Below, piece by piece: positions 8,264 to 16,839 of a stretch of 64,000 nucleotides of DNA. The stretch is taken from NCBI RefSeq assembly GCF_001431625.1, contig NZ_LLXT01000085.1, positions 30,511 to 94,510 of the forward strand, written 5' to 3'. The notes beneath the pieces are model-generated. The model saw only the letters and a program-made list of their open reading frames with translations. It was not told where the DNA came from and made no database searches. The DNA comes from Stenotrophomonas geniculata ATCC 19374 = JCM 13324 (lineage in GTDB: Bacteria > Pseudomonadota > Gammaproteobacteria > Xanthomonadales > Xanthomonadaceae). Within the stretch, counting starts at the first letter, position 1, and every line of letters starts with the position of its first letter. Made by a program: the position numbers and the translations under genes.

Positions 8264-8290
8264 GGGGTGCCGGCGGCGGGCAGGCACCCC
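8264..8290 (-). terminator. Intercistronic hairpin
   Basis: GGGGTGCC (8264-8271) pairs with GGCACCCC (8283-8290) in the short gap between the two hydrolase genes. With no T run it looks more like an mRNA stability or attenuation hairpin than a full stop. Confidence 0.45.
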
Positions 8291-8300
8291 GGGGGGCAGC

Positions 8301-8981
8301 TCAGCTGCGCTGCGAATCCAGCTGTTCATGGTTCTTCTGCACGTCCTGGGCCTTCAGGTAGCTTTCGATCAGCAGCTGGTAGTTCGGGAAGATCTTCGTG
8401 TAGACCTCGGCCCACTGCTGGGCATCGTCGCGGTTCCAGGTGCGCTGGATCTCCGAGGCCACCGCGGCGGTGTCCATCGGTACCACGCCGGCCTGCACCA
8501 CGCGGGCCAGGGTGATCTCCTCGGCCATCTTCGAGTAGGTGCCGGACGCGTCGATGACCGCGAACACCTGGTAACCATCGGCGACGGCGGCGATCGACGG
8601 GAAGGCCATGCACACGCTGGTGATGGTGCCGGCAATGATCAGCTGCCTGCGGCCGGTGGCCTTCACCGCAGCAACGAATTCCGGGTTGTCCCAGGCGTTG
8701 ATCTCACCCTTGCGCGCCACGTACTGCGCATGCGGGGCCGCGTCGTGGATCTCCGGGATCAGCGGGCCGTTCGGGCCCTGCGGAACCGAGGCGGTGGTGA
8801 TCACCGGCATCTTTGCCAGCGTGGCCATCTTCGCCAGCGCGGTGGCGTGGGCACGCACGCTGGTGAACGGCATGTCACCGATGGTCTGGAACAGTCCACT
8901 CTGGTGGTCGATCAGCAGCATCGCGGCATTGTCCGGATCGATCACCGGGCGGGCACCGTTGAAGTTGGCGGGGGTACTCAT
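8301..8981 (-). CDS. Isochorismatase-family cysteine hydrolase (YcaC-like)
   Basis: A 226-residue hydrolase with a complete catalytic triad for the family: Asp25 (LLIDHQSG), Lys91 (ARKGEINAW) and Cys124 (TSVCMAFPS). The length and the C-terminal helical region are typical of YcaC-type hydrolases. It lies between the pirin gene and its paralogue, all leftward, opposite the LysR gene at 10071. The shared strand and short gaps suggest one operon controlled by that regulator. The substrate is not deducible. Confidence 0.9.
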   Translation of the reverse strand: MSTPANFNGARPVIDPDNAAMLLIDHQSGLFQTIGDMPFTSVRAHATALAKMATLAKMPVITTASVPQGPNGPLIPEIHDAAPHAQYVARKGEINAWDNPEFVAAVKATGRRQLIIAGTITSVCMAFPSIAAVADGYQVFAVIDASGTYSKMAEEITLARVVQAGVVPMDTAAVASEIQRTWNRDDAQQWAEVYTKIFPNYQLLIESYLKAQDVQKNHEQLDSQRS

Positions 8982-9053
8982 GGTCAGTCTCCTGGAAAAA
9001 GTGGGCGATGGCCCGGAGGGTGCGGCGGGCCAGTGCCCGCCGCTTTGAAACGA

Positions 9054-9920
9054 TCAGTGCGCGATCTGCCCGAAGCGGCCGCTGTTGAAGTCGTTGACCG
9101 CCTGCGCGATCTCGGCCTGGCTGTTCATCACGAACGGGCCGTAGCCCACCACTGGCTCGTCGATCGGCTCACCGCTGAGCAGCAGCACGGTGGCGTCGCT
9201 GTCCGCATCGACGAACACGTCTTCGCCGCTGCGGTCGAAGGTGACCAGCTGTGCCTCGCCGACTGGCTGGCCGCTGTTGAACCGCACCGTGCCCTTCAGC
9301 ACCACCAACGCCAGCGTGCGGCCATCGGCCACCGGCAGCTCGGCGTGATGGCCCTGCCGCAGGCGGATGTCCCAGACATCCATCGGCGTGTGGGTACGCG
9401 CCGGACCGGCGTGGTTGTCGAATCGACCGGCGATGACACGCACGCGGCCGGCGCCATCGGGCAGTTCAACCGAGGGGATCTGTGCGTCAAGCAGGGTCTG
9501 GTAGCCCGGCGCACCCATCTTGTCCTGCGCGGGCAGGTTCACCCACAGCTGGACCATGTCCAGCGTGCCGCCGCGCCTGCTGAACTCCGGGGTATGGAAC
9601 TCCTCGTGGAGGATGCCGGAGGCAGCGGTCATCCACTGCACGTCACCCGGGCCGATGGTGCCGCCGGCCCCGGTCGAATCACGGTGGGCGACCTCGCCCT
9701 CATAGACGATGGTGACGGTCTCGAAACCGCGATGCGGATGCTGGCCGACCCCGCGCGGGGTATCGCTTGGGGCGAAGCTGTAGGGGCCGGCATGGTCCAG
9801 CAGCAGGAACGGGCTAAGGTGCTGGCCGTGGGTGTTGTAGGAAAACATCGAGCGGGCGGGGAATCCGTCGCCCACCCAGTGTGGGCGGGGGGCGCTGTAG
9901 GTACCGGTGACACGCTTCAT
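9054..9920 (-). CDS. Pirin-family protein (bicupin)
   Basis: A 288-residue pirin. ATG 9920 is chosen for the AGGAG about seven bases upstream; a longer frame to 10004 has no such site. The N-terminal cupin keeps the metal-binding set (GQHPHRGFETV, HRDSTG and HEEFH), and the C-terminal cupin runs from about residue 170 to 270. Bacterial pirins often have quercetin dioxygenase-like or redox-sensor activity. This one heads the leftward operon with two isochorismatase-like hydrolases, next to a divergent LysR gene. That context suggests an inducible oxidation or detoxification pathway. Confidence 0.9.
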   Translation of the reverse strand: MKRVTGTYSAPRPHWVGDGFPARSMFSYNTHGQHLSPFLLLDHAGPYSFAPSDTPRGVGQHPHRGFETVTIVYEGEVAHRDSTGAGGTIGPGDVQWMTAASGILHEEFHTPEFSRRGGTLDMVQLWVNLPAQDKMGAPGYQTLLDAQIPSVELPDGAGRVRVIAGRFDNHAGPARTHTPMDVWDIRLRQGHHAELPVADGRTLALVVLKGTVRFNSGQPVGEAQLVTFDRSGEDVFVDADSDATVLLLSGEPIDEPVVGYGPFVMNSQAEIAQAVNDFNSGRFGQIAH

Positions 9921-9984
9921 GGCGATCTCCTGGCCGGGGTTGTCGGCCGCTGTTGTTCGTTGCGGAGACGATATCGCCGCGACA

Positions 9985-10005
9985 ATTGGGCCGATAGACG
10001 CCAAT
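9985..10005. promoter_or_regulatory. Candidate LysR-type operator
   Basis: ATTGG (9985-9989) and CCAAT (10001-10005) are inverted arms separated by 11 bases, which fits the T-N11-A architecture of LysR sites. It lies between the divergent pirin and lysR genes, 65 bases from each start. Confidence 0.45.
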
Positions 10006-10070
10006 ATTTGCCGTCATAGTCCTATCTGGTGAACAATGGTCGCAGGCCATGAGCCGCAGGAGATCGTCCC

Positions 10071-10997
10071 GTGTTCATCGCAGATATCCGCCGTTGTGAC
10101 CTCAACGATCTGTTCTACTTCGCCATGGTGGTCGAGCACGGCGGCTTCTCGCAGGCCGGTCGGGCGTTGGCCATGCCGAAGTCGAAGCTGAGCCGGCGCA
10201 TCGCGCTGCTGGAGGAACGGTTGGGCGTGCGCCTGATCCAGCGCTCGACGCGACGCTTCTCGGTCACCGAGGTCGGCCAGGACTACTACCGCCATTGCAA
10301 GGCAATGCTGGTCGAGGCCGAAGCGGCCGAAGAAGCGATTGCGATGTCACGCGCCGAGCCGCGCGGCACGATCCGCCTGGCGTGCCCGATCGCGATCCTG
10401 CATGCGCGCATCGGCACGATGCTGGCCGATTTCCTCGCCCTGCACCCGCAGGTGACGGTACAGCTGGATGCCACCAACCGGCGCGTCGACGTGGTGGGCG
10501 AGGGTGTGGACGTGGCGATCCGGGTGCGGCCGCCGCCGCTGGAGGACAGTGACCTGGTGGTACGCGTGCTGGCGCGCCGGGTGTGGTGCACCAGTGCCAG
10601 TCCGGCGCTGCTGCAGCGGCTGGGCACGCCGCAGGTGCCGGCCGACCTGGCGATGATGCCGACTGTTGATCTGGCCTCGCCCAGTCAGCAGCATGTGTGG
10701 GAATACAGTGGGCCCGGCGAGGTCCAGGCCAGCGTGCATCACCGCCCGCGGCTGGTCAGCGATGACATGATCGCGTTGCGCGCAGCCGCGGTGGCCGGGG
10801 TCGGGCTGTTGATGCTGCCGCGGATGATGATCACCGATGAGTTGGCCAGTGGCGCGCTGGTGCCGGTGCTGCAGGAGTGGGTGCCGAGGCACGGCATCGT
10901 GCATGCGGTGTTCCCGTCGCGGCGGGGGCTGCTGCCAGCGGTGCGTGCGCTGATCGACTACCTCGCCGAGCGTTTCGATGCGTTGGACGAGCCTTAG
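10071..10997 (+). CDS. LysR-family regulator of the pirin/hydrolase operon
   Basis: A 308-residue LysR protein. GTG 10071 has AGGAG about eight bases upstream. The helix-turn-helix lies at about residues 20-65 (FSQAGRALAMPKSKLSRRIALLEERLG). The effector domain starts near residue 95 (GTIRLACPIAIL). It is divergent from the pirin operon, with a LysR-type inverted repeat in the shared gap, so it probably controls that operon and itself. The inducer is unknown. Confidence 0.92.
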   Translation: MFIADIRRCDLNDLFYFAMVVEHGGFSQAGRALAMPKSKLSRRIALLEERLGVRLIQRSTRRFSVTEVGQDYYRHCKAMLVEAEAAEEAIAMSRAEPRGTIRLACPIAILHARIGTMLADFLALHPQVTVQLDATNRRVDVVGEGVDVAIRVRPPPLEDSDLVVRVLARRVWCTSASPALLQRLGTPQVPADLAMMPTVDLASPSQQHVWEYSGPGEVQASVHHRPRLVSDDMIALRAAAVAGVGLLMLPRMMITDELASGALVPVLQEWVPRHGIVHAVFPSRRGLLPAVRALIDYLAERFDALDEP

Positions 10998-11004
10998 GTC
11001 TTCC

Positions 11005-11045
11005 ATCCACGCATGGCGTGGATCTACTGAACCTGCCATGCGTGG
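11005..11045. repeat. SMAG-type REP and partner arm
   Basis: ATCCACGCATGGCGTGGAT then CTAC (11005-11027) is a reversed GTAG element. The segment CCATGCGTGG (11036-11045) is an inverted copy of CCACGCATGG at 11007-11016, so a larger hairpin can also form. It follows the lysR stop and probably helps end that transcript. Confidence 0.7.
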
Positions 11046-11150
11046 ATGATGGTTTGGGGTGCGGCTTGCCGCCTGCGGCTGCGCAGCCCACAATCCACGT
11101 CCGGACCGTCGCCATCACGCCCATCATTCCCCGGTCCGGCCTTGGCACCT

Positions 11151-11654
11151 ATGTCTCCCAATGCCCTGGCGCTGGTCGAGTTGCTGATCCGCGAGCGCCG
11201 TGCGTTGTCTCGCTTCATCGCGCGCTATCTCGACCCGGCCAGTACCGAGGACACGCTGCAGAACCTGTACCTGAAGGCCAGCAGCGTACCCGGCGATCCC
11301 CCCATCCTCGAGCCGCGCGGTTATCTGTACCGGATGGCCTACCATCACGCGCTCAACCGCAGCCAGGCGGATGCCCGCGAGCGGCGCGCGATGGCCGAGT
11401 ACGCCGTCGACATGGCCGATGCAGGCCATGATGGCGAGGCCCAGGTGCTGGACCAGGCGCAGCTGCGCGAGATCACCCGGACCATCCTTGCCTTGCCGGC
11501 GCAGGTACGCGAGTGCTTCGTGCTCAACCGTTACCTGGGCCTGAGCGAGCGCGAGATCGCCGCGCGCCTCGGCATTTCCAAGAGCGTGGTCGGCAAATAC
11601 GTAATGCGCGCGGCACGGTTGATCCAGCAGCACCAGCAGGCAACACGCCGATGA
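11151..11654 (+). CDS. ECF sigma factor, FecI-like
   Basis: A 167-residue sigma-70 family protein of ECF size. Region 2 (about residues 8-75: FIARYLDPASTEDTLQNLYLKA, then PRGYLYRMAYHHALN) and region 4 (about 110-160: LPAQVRECFVLNRYLGLSEREIAARLGI) are both present. ATG 11151 begins at the domain edge; upstream in-frame codons would add a non-homologous tail. A FecR gene follows after 82 bases, then an STN-type TonB receptor. This is the order of cell-surface signalling systems, in which the sigma factor transcribes the receptor operon once FecR is triggered. There is no strong ribosome-binding site. Confidence 0.9.
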   Translation: MSPNALALVELLIRERRALSRFIARYLDPASTEDTLQNLYLKASSVPGDPPILEPRGYLYRMAYHHALNRSQADARERRAMAEYAVDMADAGHDGEAQVLDQAQLREITRTILALPAQVRECFVLNRYLGLSEREIAARLGISKSVVGKYVMRAARLIQQHQQATRR

Positions 11655-11736
11655 GCCGTGATTGCCGTGGGCAGATCGCGCCCGCCGTTGTCACAACAGG
11701 AAGGCGCACCCGTTCGTGGTGCGGCAGGCCACAACC

Positions 11737-12693
11737 ATGAACACGTCCGAACCCTCGCCGCGTCAGGCCAGGCAGGCGTTGCGCTGGGTGATCCGGTGCA
11801 GTGCAGGCCCGCTGCCGGAACGCCAGCAACGAACCCTGCAGCGCTGGCTGCAGGCCGATCCCCGCCATGCGCTGGCATGGCGCCAGCAGCAGGCCTTCTG
11901 GCAGGGCCTGGATGCCGCCGGGCCCGAGGTGCTGGCCGCGCTGCCCGGGTTGATGGCTGATCGCCAAGGGTTGCGCCCGATCGCGTCGCGCCGCCGCCTG
12001 CCGTGGCTGCTGGCCAGTGCTGCCGCAGTGGTGCTGATGGTTGCCGCTGCGCCACACGCGCTGCTGCTGGCACGCAGTGACCTGCACAGCAGCGATGCAC
12101 CGCGCATGGTGCAGTTGGAGGACGGCAGCACCGCGGTACTCGACGCCGGCACCGCACTGGCGATTGAATTCGATGGCCAGCAGCGCCACCTTCGTCTGCT
12201 GCGCGGCCAGGCCTGGTTCCAGGTAGCGCACGAGGCGCGCCCGTTCCAGGTGGAGGCGGCGGGCGGCCAGATCCGTGACATCGGCACGGCCTTCAGCGTG
12301 TCGATGCAGGACACCACGGTCCTGACCCAGGTCAGCGAGGGCGGGGTCGATGTGCGCCCGGGTGATGGCAGTGTGCAGCGCCTGCATGCCGGGCAGGCAC
12401 GTGTGTTCCGTGACGGTCGCTGGCTGCAGCCAGTGCAGCTGGAAGATACCGCGACCATGGCGCCGTGGCGGCGTGGCGAGGTAGTGATCGACGATCAGCC
12501 GGCCGCGCAGGCCATCGCCGATCTGGCGCGCTACCGTCGTGCTCCGGTCTGGGTACTGGGCGGGCAGGGCGCGAGCGTGCGGGTCAGTGGCCTGTTCCAC
12601 CTGCAGCAATCGGAGACCGCCATCAATGCGGTGGCCGCGCAGGCAGGACTGCGTGTGCAGCGCTTGCCCGGCGGAGCGCTGGTGGTGTGGTGA
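11737..12693 (+). CDS. FecR-family anti-sigma regulator
   Basis: A 318-residue FecR protein. The cytoplasmic N-terminal DUF4880 segment (residues 8-60, RQARQALRWVIRCSAGPL to WRQQQAFW) binds the sigma factor. One membrane helix follows at about 87-108 (LPWLLASAAAVVLMVAAAP), then the periplasmic FecR domain (MVQLEDGSTAVLDAGT, RDIGTAFSV) and a C-terminal STN-like segment (AAQAIADLARYRRAPVWV). It should pass the signal from the STN domain of the receptor at 12878 to the sigma factor at 11151. ATG 11737 is preferred over TTG 11662 because the domain starts there. Confidence 0.9.
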   Translation: MNTSEPSPRQARQALRWVIRCSAGPLPERQQRTLQRWLQADPRHALAWRQQQAFWQGLDAAGPEVLAALPGLMADRQGLRPIASRRRLPWLLASAAAVVLMVAAAPHALLLARSDLHSSDAPRMVQLEDGSTAVLDAGTALAIEFDGQQRHLRLLRGQAWFQVAHEARPFQVEAAGGQIRDIGTAFSVSMQDTTVLTQVSEGGVDVRPGDGSVQRLHAGQARVFRDGRWLQPVQLEDTATMAPWRRGEVVIDDQPAAQAIADLARYRRAPVWVLGGQGASVRVSGLFHLQQSETAINAVAAQAGLRVQRLPGGALVVW

Positions 12694-12724
12694 GGTGCCT
12701 GCGGCACAGCGCACAGCGCCCCAC

Positions 12725-12787
12725 ATGGAAAAAGAACATGAAAAAACCGTGGGCACTCGCTGTGCCCTGCTGTCTATAGAGGTATAG
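12725..12787 (+). promoter_or_regulatory. Leader region with hairpin and two tiny overlapping ORFs
   Basis: The gap before the TonB receptor holds a perfect hairpin, GGGCAC (12751-12756) with GTGCCC (12762-12767). Two overlapping short frames cross it: MEKEHEKTVGTRCALLSIEV (12725-12787) and MKKPWALAVPCCL (12738-12779). On the minus strand the hairpin is followed by a T run, so it could also stop antisense transcription. Neither frame has a convincing ribosome-binding site. A FecI-dependent promoter is expected here, but I cannot place it. Confidence 0.3.
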
Positions 12788-12877
12788 CCAGAGCGAAACA
12801 CCGTTTCTCCTCAAGCCAGACATGCCACCGGCACTGGATGTGCCCGTGGTTCCGCCACGCTTGAGGAGTTCCTGTCC

Positions 12878-15800
12878 ATGCCGTCCACGGCATCCGCCTG
12901 TCATCGTCGCGCCACCGTCCTGGCTCTTGCCATCTCCACCGCATTGCTGCCGCTGGCCTGGGTGCCGGGCGTGCAGGCGCAACCGGTGGTCGTCGCACCG
13001 TTGCGCCAGTACACCATTCCGGAACAGCCCCTGGCCGACGCCGTGCGTGCCTTTGGCCGCCAGGCCGATGTGCAGGTGGTGTTCCGCAGTGACCTGGTGG
13101 AGGGCCGCCGCTCCAGTGCAGTGAGTGGTGAGTACAGCCAGATGCAGGCACTGCAGCAGCTGTTGCGCGGCAGCGGCGTGCGTGCACAGCGCGGCATGGA
13201 CGGTACCTGGAGCCTGCGGGCCGCAGCGGAGGCGGGTGAGGGGGAAGGGGTGCGGGTGACCAAAACACTGGACGTGGCCGGTCGCCTGCAGTCGGAAGGG
13301 GGCGAGGCGCGTGATCGGCGCGGCTACGATGATGTGTTCGCGCTGGACCTGACCACGGCGTATTCGGGGCGCGACCGGGTGGAGCGCTATCGCGGCTCCA
13401 ACCCGGCCGACGTGGTCAAGGATCTGGTCGGTGTGTTCAGTGGCGATGCGCGCAACAGCGGTGCGCTGGACATCAACATCCGCGGCATCCAGGGGCCGGG
13501 GCGGGTGCCGGTCAGCATCGACGGTGGCGAACAGGCGCTCACGGTCTGGCGCGGCTACAACGGCGTCAGCAACCGCAACTACATCGATCCCAACCTGATG
13601 GGTGGCATCCAGGTCATCAAGGGGCCAGGGCTGGTGCGCGATGTGCACAGCGGGATCGGTGGCGCGCTGGTGATCAAGACCATCGACGTCGATGACATCG
13701 TGGAAACGGGTGAGCGCTTCGGCGGGGAGCTGAAGATCGAAGGCAGCAGCAATGCGGTGGCGCCACGCCTGCCGCGGCTGCACACCGGCGAGGATTACCG
13801 CACCGTGCCGGGGTTCCCGCAGGGCTCGCCGAACTCGCCCTACGACGACCGCACCCTGGTGGTGCCGGTGAAGTCGCGCAGTGGCAACAACCCCTTCGAT
13901 GGCGAGGACCAGGCCTGGCGCCTGGCGCTGGGCGTGCGTGGCGACAACGTCGACCTGATGGCCGCCTACGCCTGGCGCAAGCGCGGCAACTACTTCTCCG
14001 GGACCCAGGGCAGCGCCTACTACGACCAGGACCGGCGCGAGCAGTTCGAGTACCAGGGCATCGACTACATCACCACGCTGGCGCGCTACTTCAAGCCCGG
14101 CGATGAAGTGCCCAATACTTCCAGCGAACAGGAGTCCTGGCTGGTCAAGGGCAGCTGGCAGATCAACGATGACCAGCAGTTGAAGGCGACCTGGCGGCGA
14201 ACGCTGTCGCACTACGGCGAGATCATGCCGTCGCGCATCCTGTCGGCACCGGACTATGGGCGCATCCAGTGGCCGCTCAGCCGGGTTGCGTCCGATGCCT
14301 GGAACCTGGAGTACCGCTTCCAGCCGGCCGCCAGCCGCTGGCTGGACCTCTACGCCAACCTGTGGCGCACAGAGACGGACAGCGATACCTACACCGCAGG
14401 CGGCTTTCCGAACTTCGCCCCGGGCAATCCGGACTGGAATGCCGGCGCCAGCCCGATTCTGCGCAACACCGCGCTGGCAAATGCGAGCAACGACCGGACC
14501 GGCCTGACCCTGAGCAACCGCTTCGCCCTGCATTCGACCCTGGACCTGACCGTGGGCGGCAACTGGCAATACGAGAAGCTCGGTTCGCGTGACCCGTATT
14601 TCGGCCCGTCCGACGGCTGGCGCATGTACCCGCGTGCCGGCCGTCGCCAGGAGGGCGAGGGCTACCTCACGCTGGAATGGCGTCCGGTCGACTTCCTGAC
14701 CCTCAATGCCGGCGTGCGTTACAGCCGTTACTGGGCGTTCGACGACTTCCTGCAGGCCCACCCGGAACTGCAGACGACCTCGATCGTGCCGCGCGAAGCG
14801 CAGTACCGGGTGAATGAACTGCCACCGCGGCCGGACAGCCTGCAGGGCGAGATCGACGCACTCGAGAGCGAGCGGGAATTCTGGGACAGCATCGGCATGG
14901 GCTGGATCGTCGATCAGTCGCTGGCCGACCTGCTGCGCAAGTACGAGACACCCAGGGAGGTCCAGCACGGCGTTCCCTGGTTGCCCGATGCAAACGGCAA
15001 CTACAGCCGAGCCACCAATCCCTGCCTCAACGGCCAGGTCGCCGCCATCCCCGGGCTGCTGCCGATGGTCCTCGGCACCGACATCCGCTGCAGGATCGGG
15101 GGCGGGGCGATGCAGTCGGTGGCCGGGCGCAACGAACGGCACCGCGATCACGCCTGGTTGCCGACGTTCTCGGCGACGGTGCGTTTCTCGCCGGCCGCTC
15201 GTGCCTATCTGCGCTACAGCGAGGCGGTGCGCTTCCCCAGCATGTTCGAAAGCACCATTGCGTTCTCCAGCAGCCTCAATCCGCTGTATCCACTCAAGCC
15301 GGAGCATGCCTACAACTACGAGCTGGGGTACGTGCACAACCTTTCCGGGCTGTTCGGCAACACCGCCGATGCCGACGTCAAGCTGGCCTACTACGTGCAC
15401 AAGACCCGCAATGTCATCGAACGTGATGCGTATTTCATGTTCGACAACATCGACAAGCAGACCATCCGCGGCATCGAGCTGCAGGCGCGCTTCGACAACC
15501 GGCGCTTCTTCACCGATCTGGGCATCAGCCGCATCCTTGAAAACGAAGTCTGCGATGAAAGCTCGGCGGTACGGCTGGATGCGGACCAGGGGCGGGTGCC
15601 CAACTGCGTCCAGGATGGCTTCGTCGGCGGCTATCTGCTGACCCAGGCCACGCCGAAGCTGTCGGTGAACTGGTCACTCGGCACCCGCCTGTTCGATGAG
15701 CGCCTGGAGCTGGGCAGCCGCATCGTGCACTACCAGCGGCACGACAATCCGGACCTGCAGGCCTACCGCGACCGCCTGATCGCCGGGGGCAGCAGCCTGC

Positions 15801-15997
15801 TCTGGCAGAACGTGCCCTTCACCTGGGGAAACATCACCACGGTGGATGCCTACGCCCGCTGGCGCTTCAACCAGCACGCCAGCGTCGAGCTGGTCGGCAG
15901 CAATCTCGGCAACCGCTATTACGTCGACCCGGCAACACGCTCAACGCTTCCGGCACCGGGCCGCACGATCAAGCTTGGCATCACCGCGCGCTTCTGA
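12878..15997 (+). CDS. TonB-dependent receptor with STN signalling domain, next to Slam cargo genes
   Basis: A 1039-residue outer-membrane receptor. A signal peptide ends near VQAQP. An N-terminal STN domain (about residues 42-115, PEQPLADAVRAFGRQADVQV) should touch FecR. The plug follows at about 140-290 (NPADVVKDLVGVFSGDARNSG, INIRGIQGPGRVPVSIDGG), and the barrel continues to the terminal aromatic residue in KLGITARF. ATG 12878 is preceded by GAGGAG. The two genes downstream encode hemophilin-like secreted proteins followed by a Slam channel. By analogy with the hemophilin receptor HphR of Acinetobacter, it probably takes up haem or another ligand delivered by those proteins. The ligand itself is inferred, not read from sequence. 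Confidence 0.88.
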   Translation: MPSTASACHRRATVLALAISTALLPLAWVPGVQAQPVVVAPLRQYTIPEQPLADAVRAFGRQADVQVVFRSDLVEGRRSSAVSGEYSQMQALQQLLRGSGVRAQRGMDGTWSLRAAAEAGEGEGVRVTKTLDVAGRLQSEGGEARDRRGYDDVFALDLTTAYSGRDRVERYRGSNPADVVKDLVGVFSGDARNSGALDINIRGIQGPGRVPVSIDGGEQALTVWRGYNGVSNRNYIDPNLMGGIQVIKGPGLVRDVHSGIGGALVIKTIDVDDIVETGERFGGELKIEGSSNAVAPRLPRLHTGEDYRTVPGFPQGSPNSPYDDRTLVVPVKSRSGNNPFDGEDQAWRLALGVRGDNVDLMAAYAWRKRGNYFSGTQGSAYYDQDRREQFEYQGIDYITTLARYFKPGDEVPNTSSEQESWLVKGSWQINDDQQLKATWRRTLSHYGEIMPSRILSAPDYGRIQWPLSRVASDAWNLEYRFQPAASRWLDLYANLWRTETDSDTYTAGGFPNFAPGNPDWNAGASPILRNTALANASNDRTGLTLSNRFALHSTLDLTVGGNWQYEKLGSRDPYFGPSDGWRMYPRAGRRQEGEGYLTLEWRPVDFLTLNAGVRYSRYWAFDDFLQAHPELQTTSIVPREAQYRVNELPPRPDSLQGEIDALESEREFWDSIGMGWIVDQSLADLLRKYETPREVQHGVPWLPDANGNYSRATNPCLNGQVAAIPGLLPMVLGTDIRCRIGGGAMQSVAGRNERHRDHAWLPTFSATVRFSPAARAYLRYSEAVRFPSMFESTIAFSSSLNPLYPLKPEHAYNYELGYVHNLSGLFGNTADADVKLAYYVHKTRNVIERDAYFMFDNIDKQTIRGIELQARFDNRRFFTDLGISRILENEVCDESSAVRLDADQGRVPNCVQDGFVGGYLLTQATPKLSVNWSLGTRLFDERLELGSRIVHYQRHDNPDLQAYRDRLIAGGSSLLWQNVPFTWGNITTVDAYARWRFNQHASVELVGSNLGNRYYVDPATRSTLPAPGRTIKLGITARF

Positions 15998-16024
15998 GTC
16001 CGCATTCGACAGGGAGAATCAACC

Positions 16025-16780
16025 GTGAAACAGCCCCGCACCCTTGTACTTTCGATCGGCCTGCTGGCTTCCATGCCGGTCATGGCTGCCGACATCGCTG
16101 GCGGGCAGAGCCCGGCCCAGGACGGCGTCCATTACATCAACGCAGGCGAATCGACACTCAATGCCGGTCCGCACCGTTCCGGTCGCGCAGGCATTTCGTT
16201 GGGGCCGTATGCCAACGCGGCGCGAGTGGACGTGGCCAGCCTTGTGCCCTACGCCACCACGGTGGTGCGTGGCGCAACCACTGTCCGCACGCTGGGCCCG
16301 GACGCAGGCCTGCCGTTCGCCACCGCTGGCGTGGGCCACTTCAGCTTCGTGCAGGTGGGCAATGCAGATGTCTGGTTCGGTGAATGGTCATCCAGCGGCG
16401 CGCACGCGGACTTCAATCACCGCCAGGTGTTCTTCGTCGGTGACCGTGCCGGTACTTCGCTGCCAGCAGGCATCGTGACCTACACCTTGGCTGGCATCAA
16501 CCGCTTTGATGGCAGCGGCGTGCTGGAAGGTGCACTGCGGGCGAATTTCGATACCGGCACCGTCACCGCCGGCCTGGTCGGGACCGGATACAGGCTCGCC
16601 GCGAGCGGCACGCTGGATCGCGCCACCGGTGCGTTCAGCGGTTCGGCCATCGCCAATGGTTCGATCATCGGTACCAGCAGCGGCCAGTTCTTCGGCGCCG
16701 GTGCCAGTGCGGTGACCGGCATCGCAACCTTTGCCGGCAACAGCCAGTTCGATACGTCCTTCGGCGGTCAGCGCAACTGA
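16025..16780 (+). CDS. Hemophilin-like Slam-dependent secreted protein, copy 1
   Basis: A 251-residue protein starting at GTG 16025 with AGGGAGA upstream. The signal peptide (MKQPRTLVLSIGLLASMPVM, cleavage after AMA-like VMAA) has no lipobox cysteine, so the mature protein is soluble, not a lipoprotein. The C-terminal part (GQFFGA, then TGIATFAGNSQFDTSFGG) resembles the eight-stranded TbpB-like barrel used by Slam to recognise cargo. The N-terminal half with DVWFGEWSSSG would be the ligand-binding handle domain. A close paralogue follows 59 bases downstream. It is probably a secreted haem-binding protein for the receptor at 12878. Confidence 0.75.
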   Translation: MKQPRTLVLSIGLLASMPVMAADIAGGQSPAQDGVHYINAGESTLNAGPHRSGRAGISLGPYANAARVDVASLVPYATTVVRGATTVRTLGPDAGLPFATAGVGHFSFVQVGNADVWFGEWSSSGAHADFNHRQVFFVGDRAGTSLPAGIVTYTLAGINRFDGSGVLEGALRANFDTGTVTAGLVGTGYRLAASGTLDRATGAFSGSAIANGSIIGTSSGQFFGAGASAVTGIATFAGNSQFDTSFGGQRN

Positions 16781-16839
16781 TCCGCCGCCGTTCCTTTTTG
16801 TGTTGTACCCGTAGTTCCCTCAACCCAAGGAGCAATACC

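Noticed and set aside
8328..10019. 563-codon open frame antisense to a hydrolase and the pirin
   Set aside because: It runs through the intergenic gap and start regions of two real genes and has no recognisable domain.
12623..15400. 925-codon open frame antisense to the TonB receptor
   Set aside because: It is a by-product of high G+C in the opposite frame. The opposite strand has a complete receptor with signal peptide, STN, plug and barrel.
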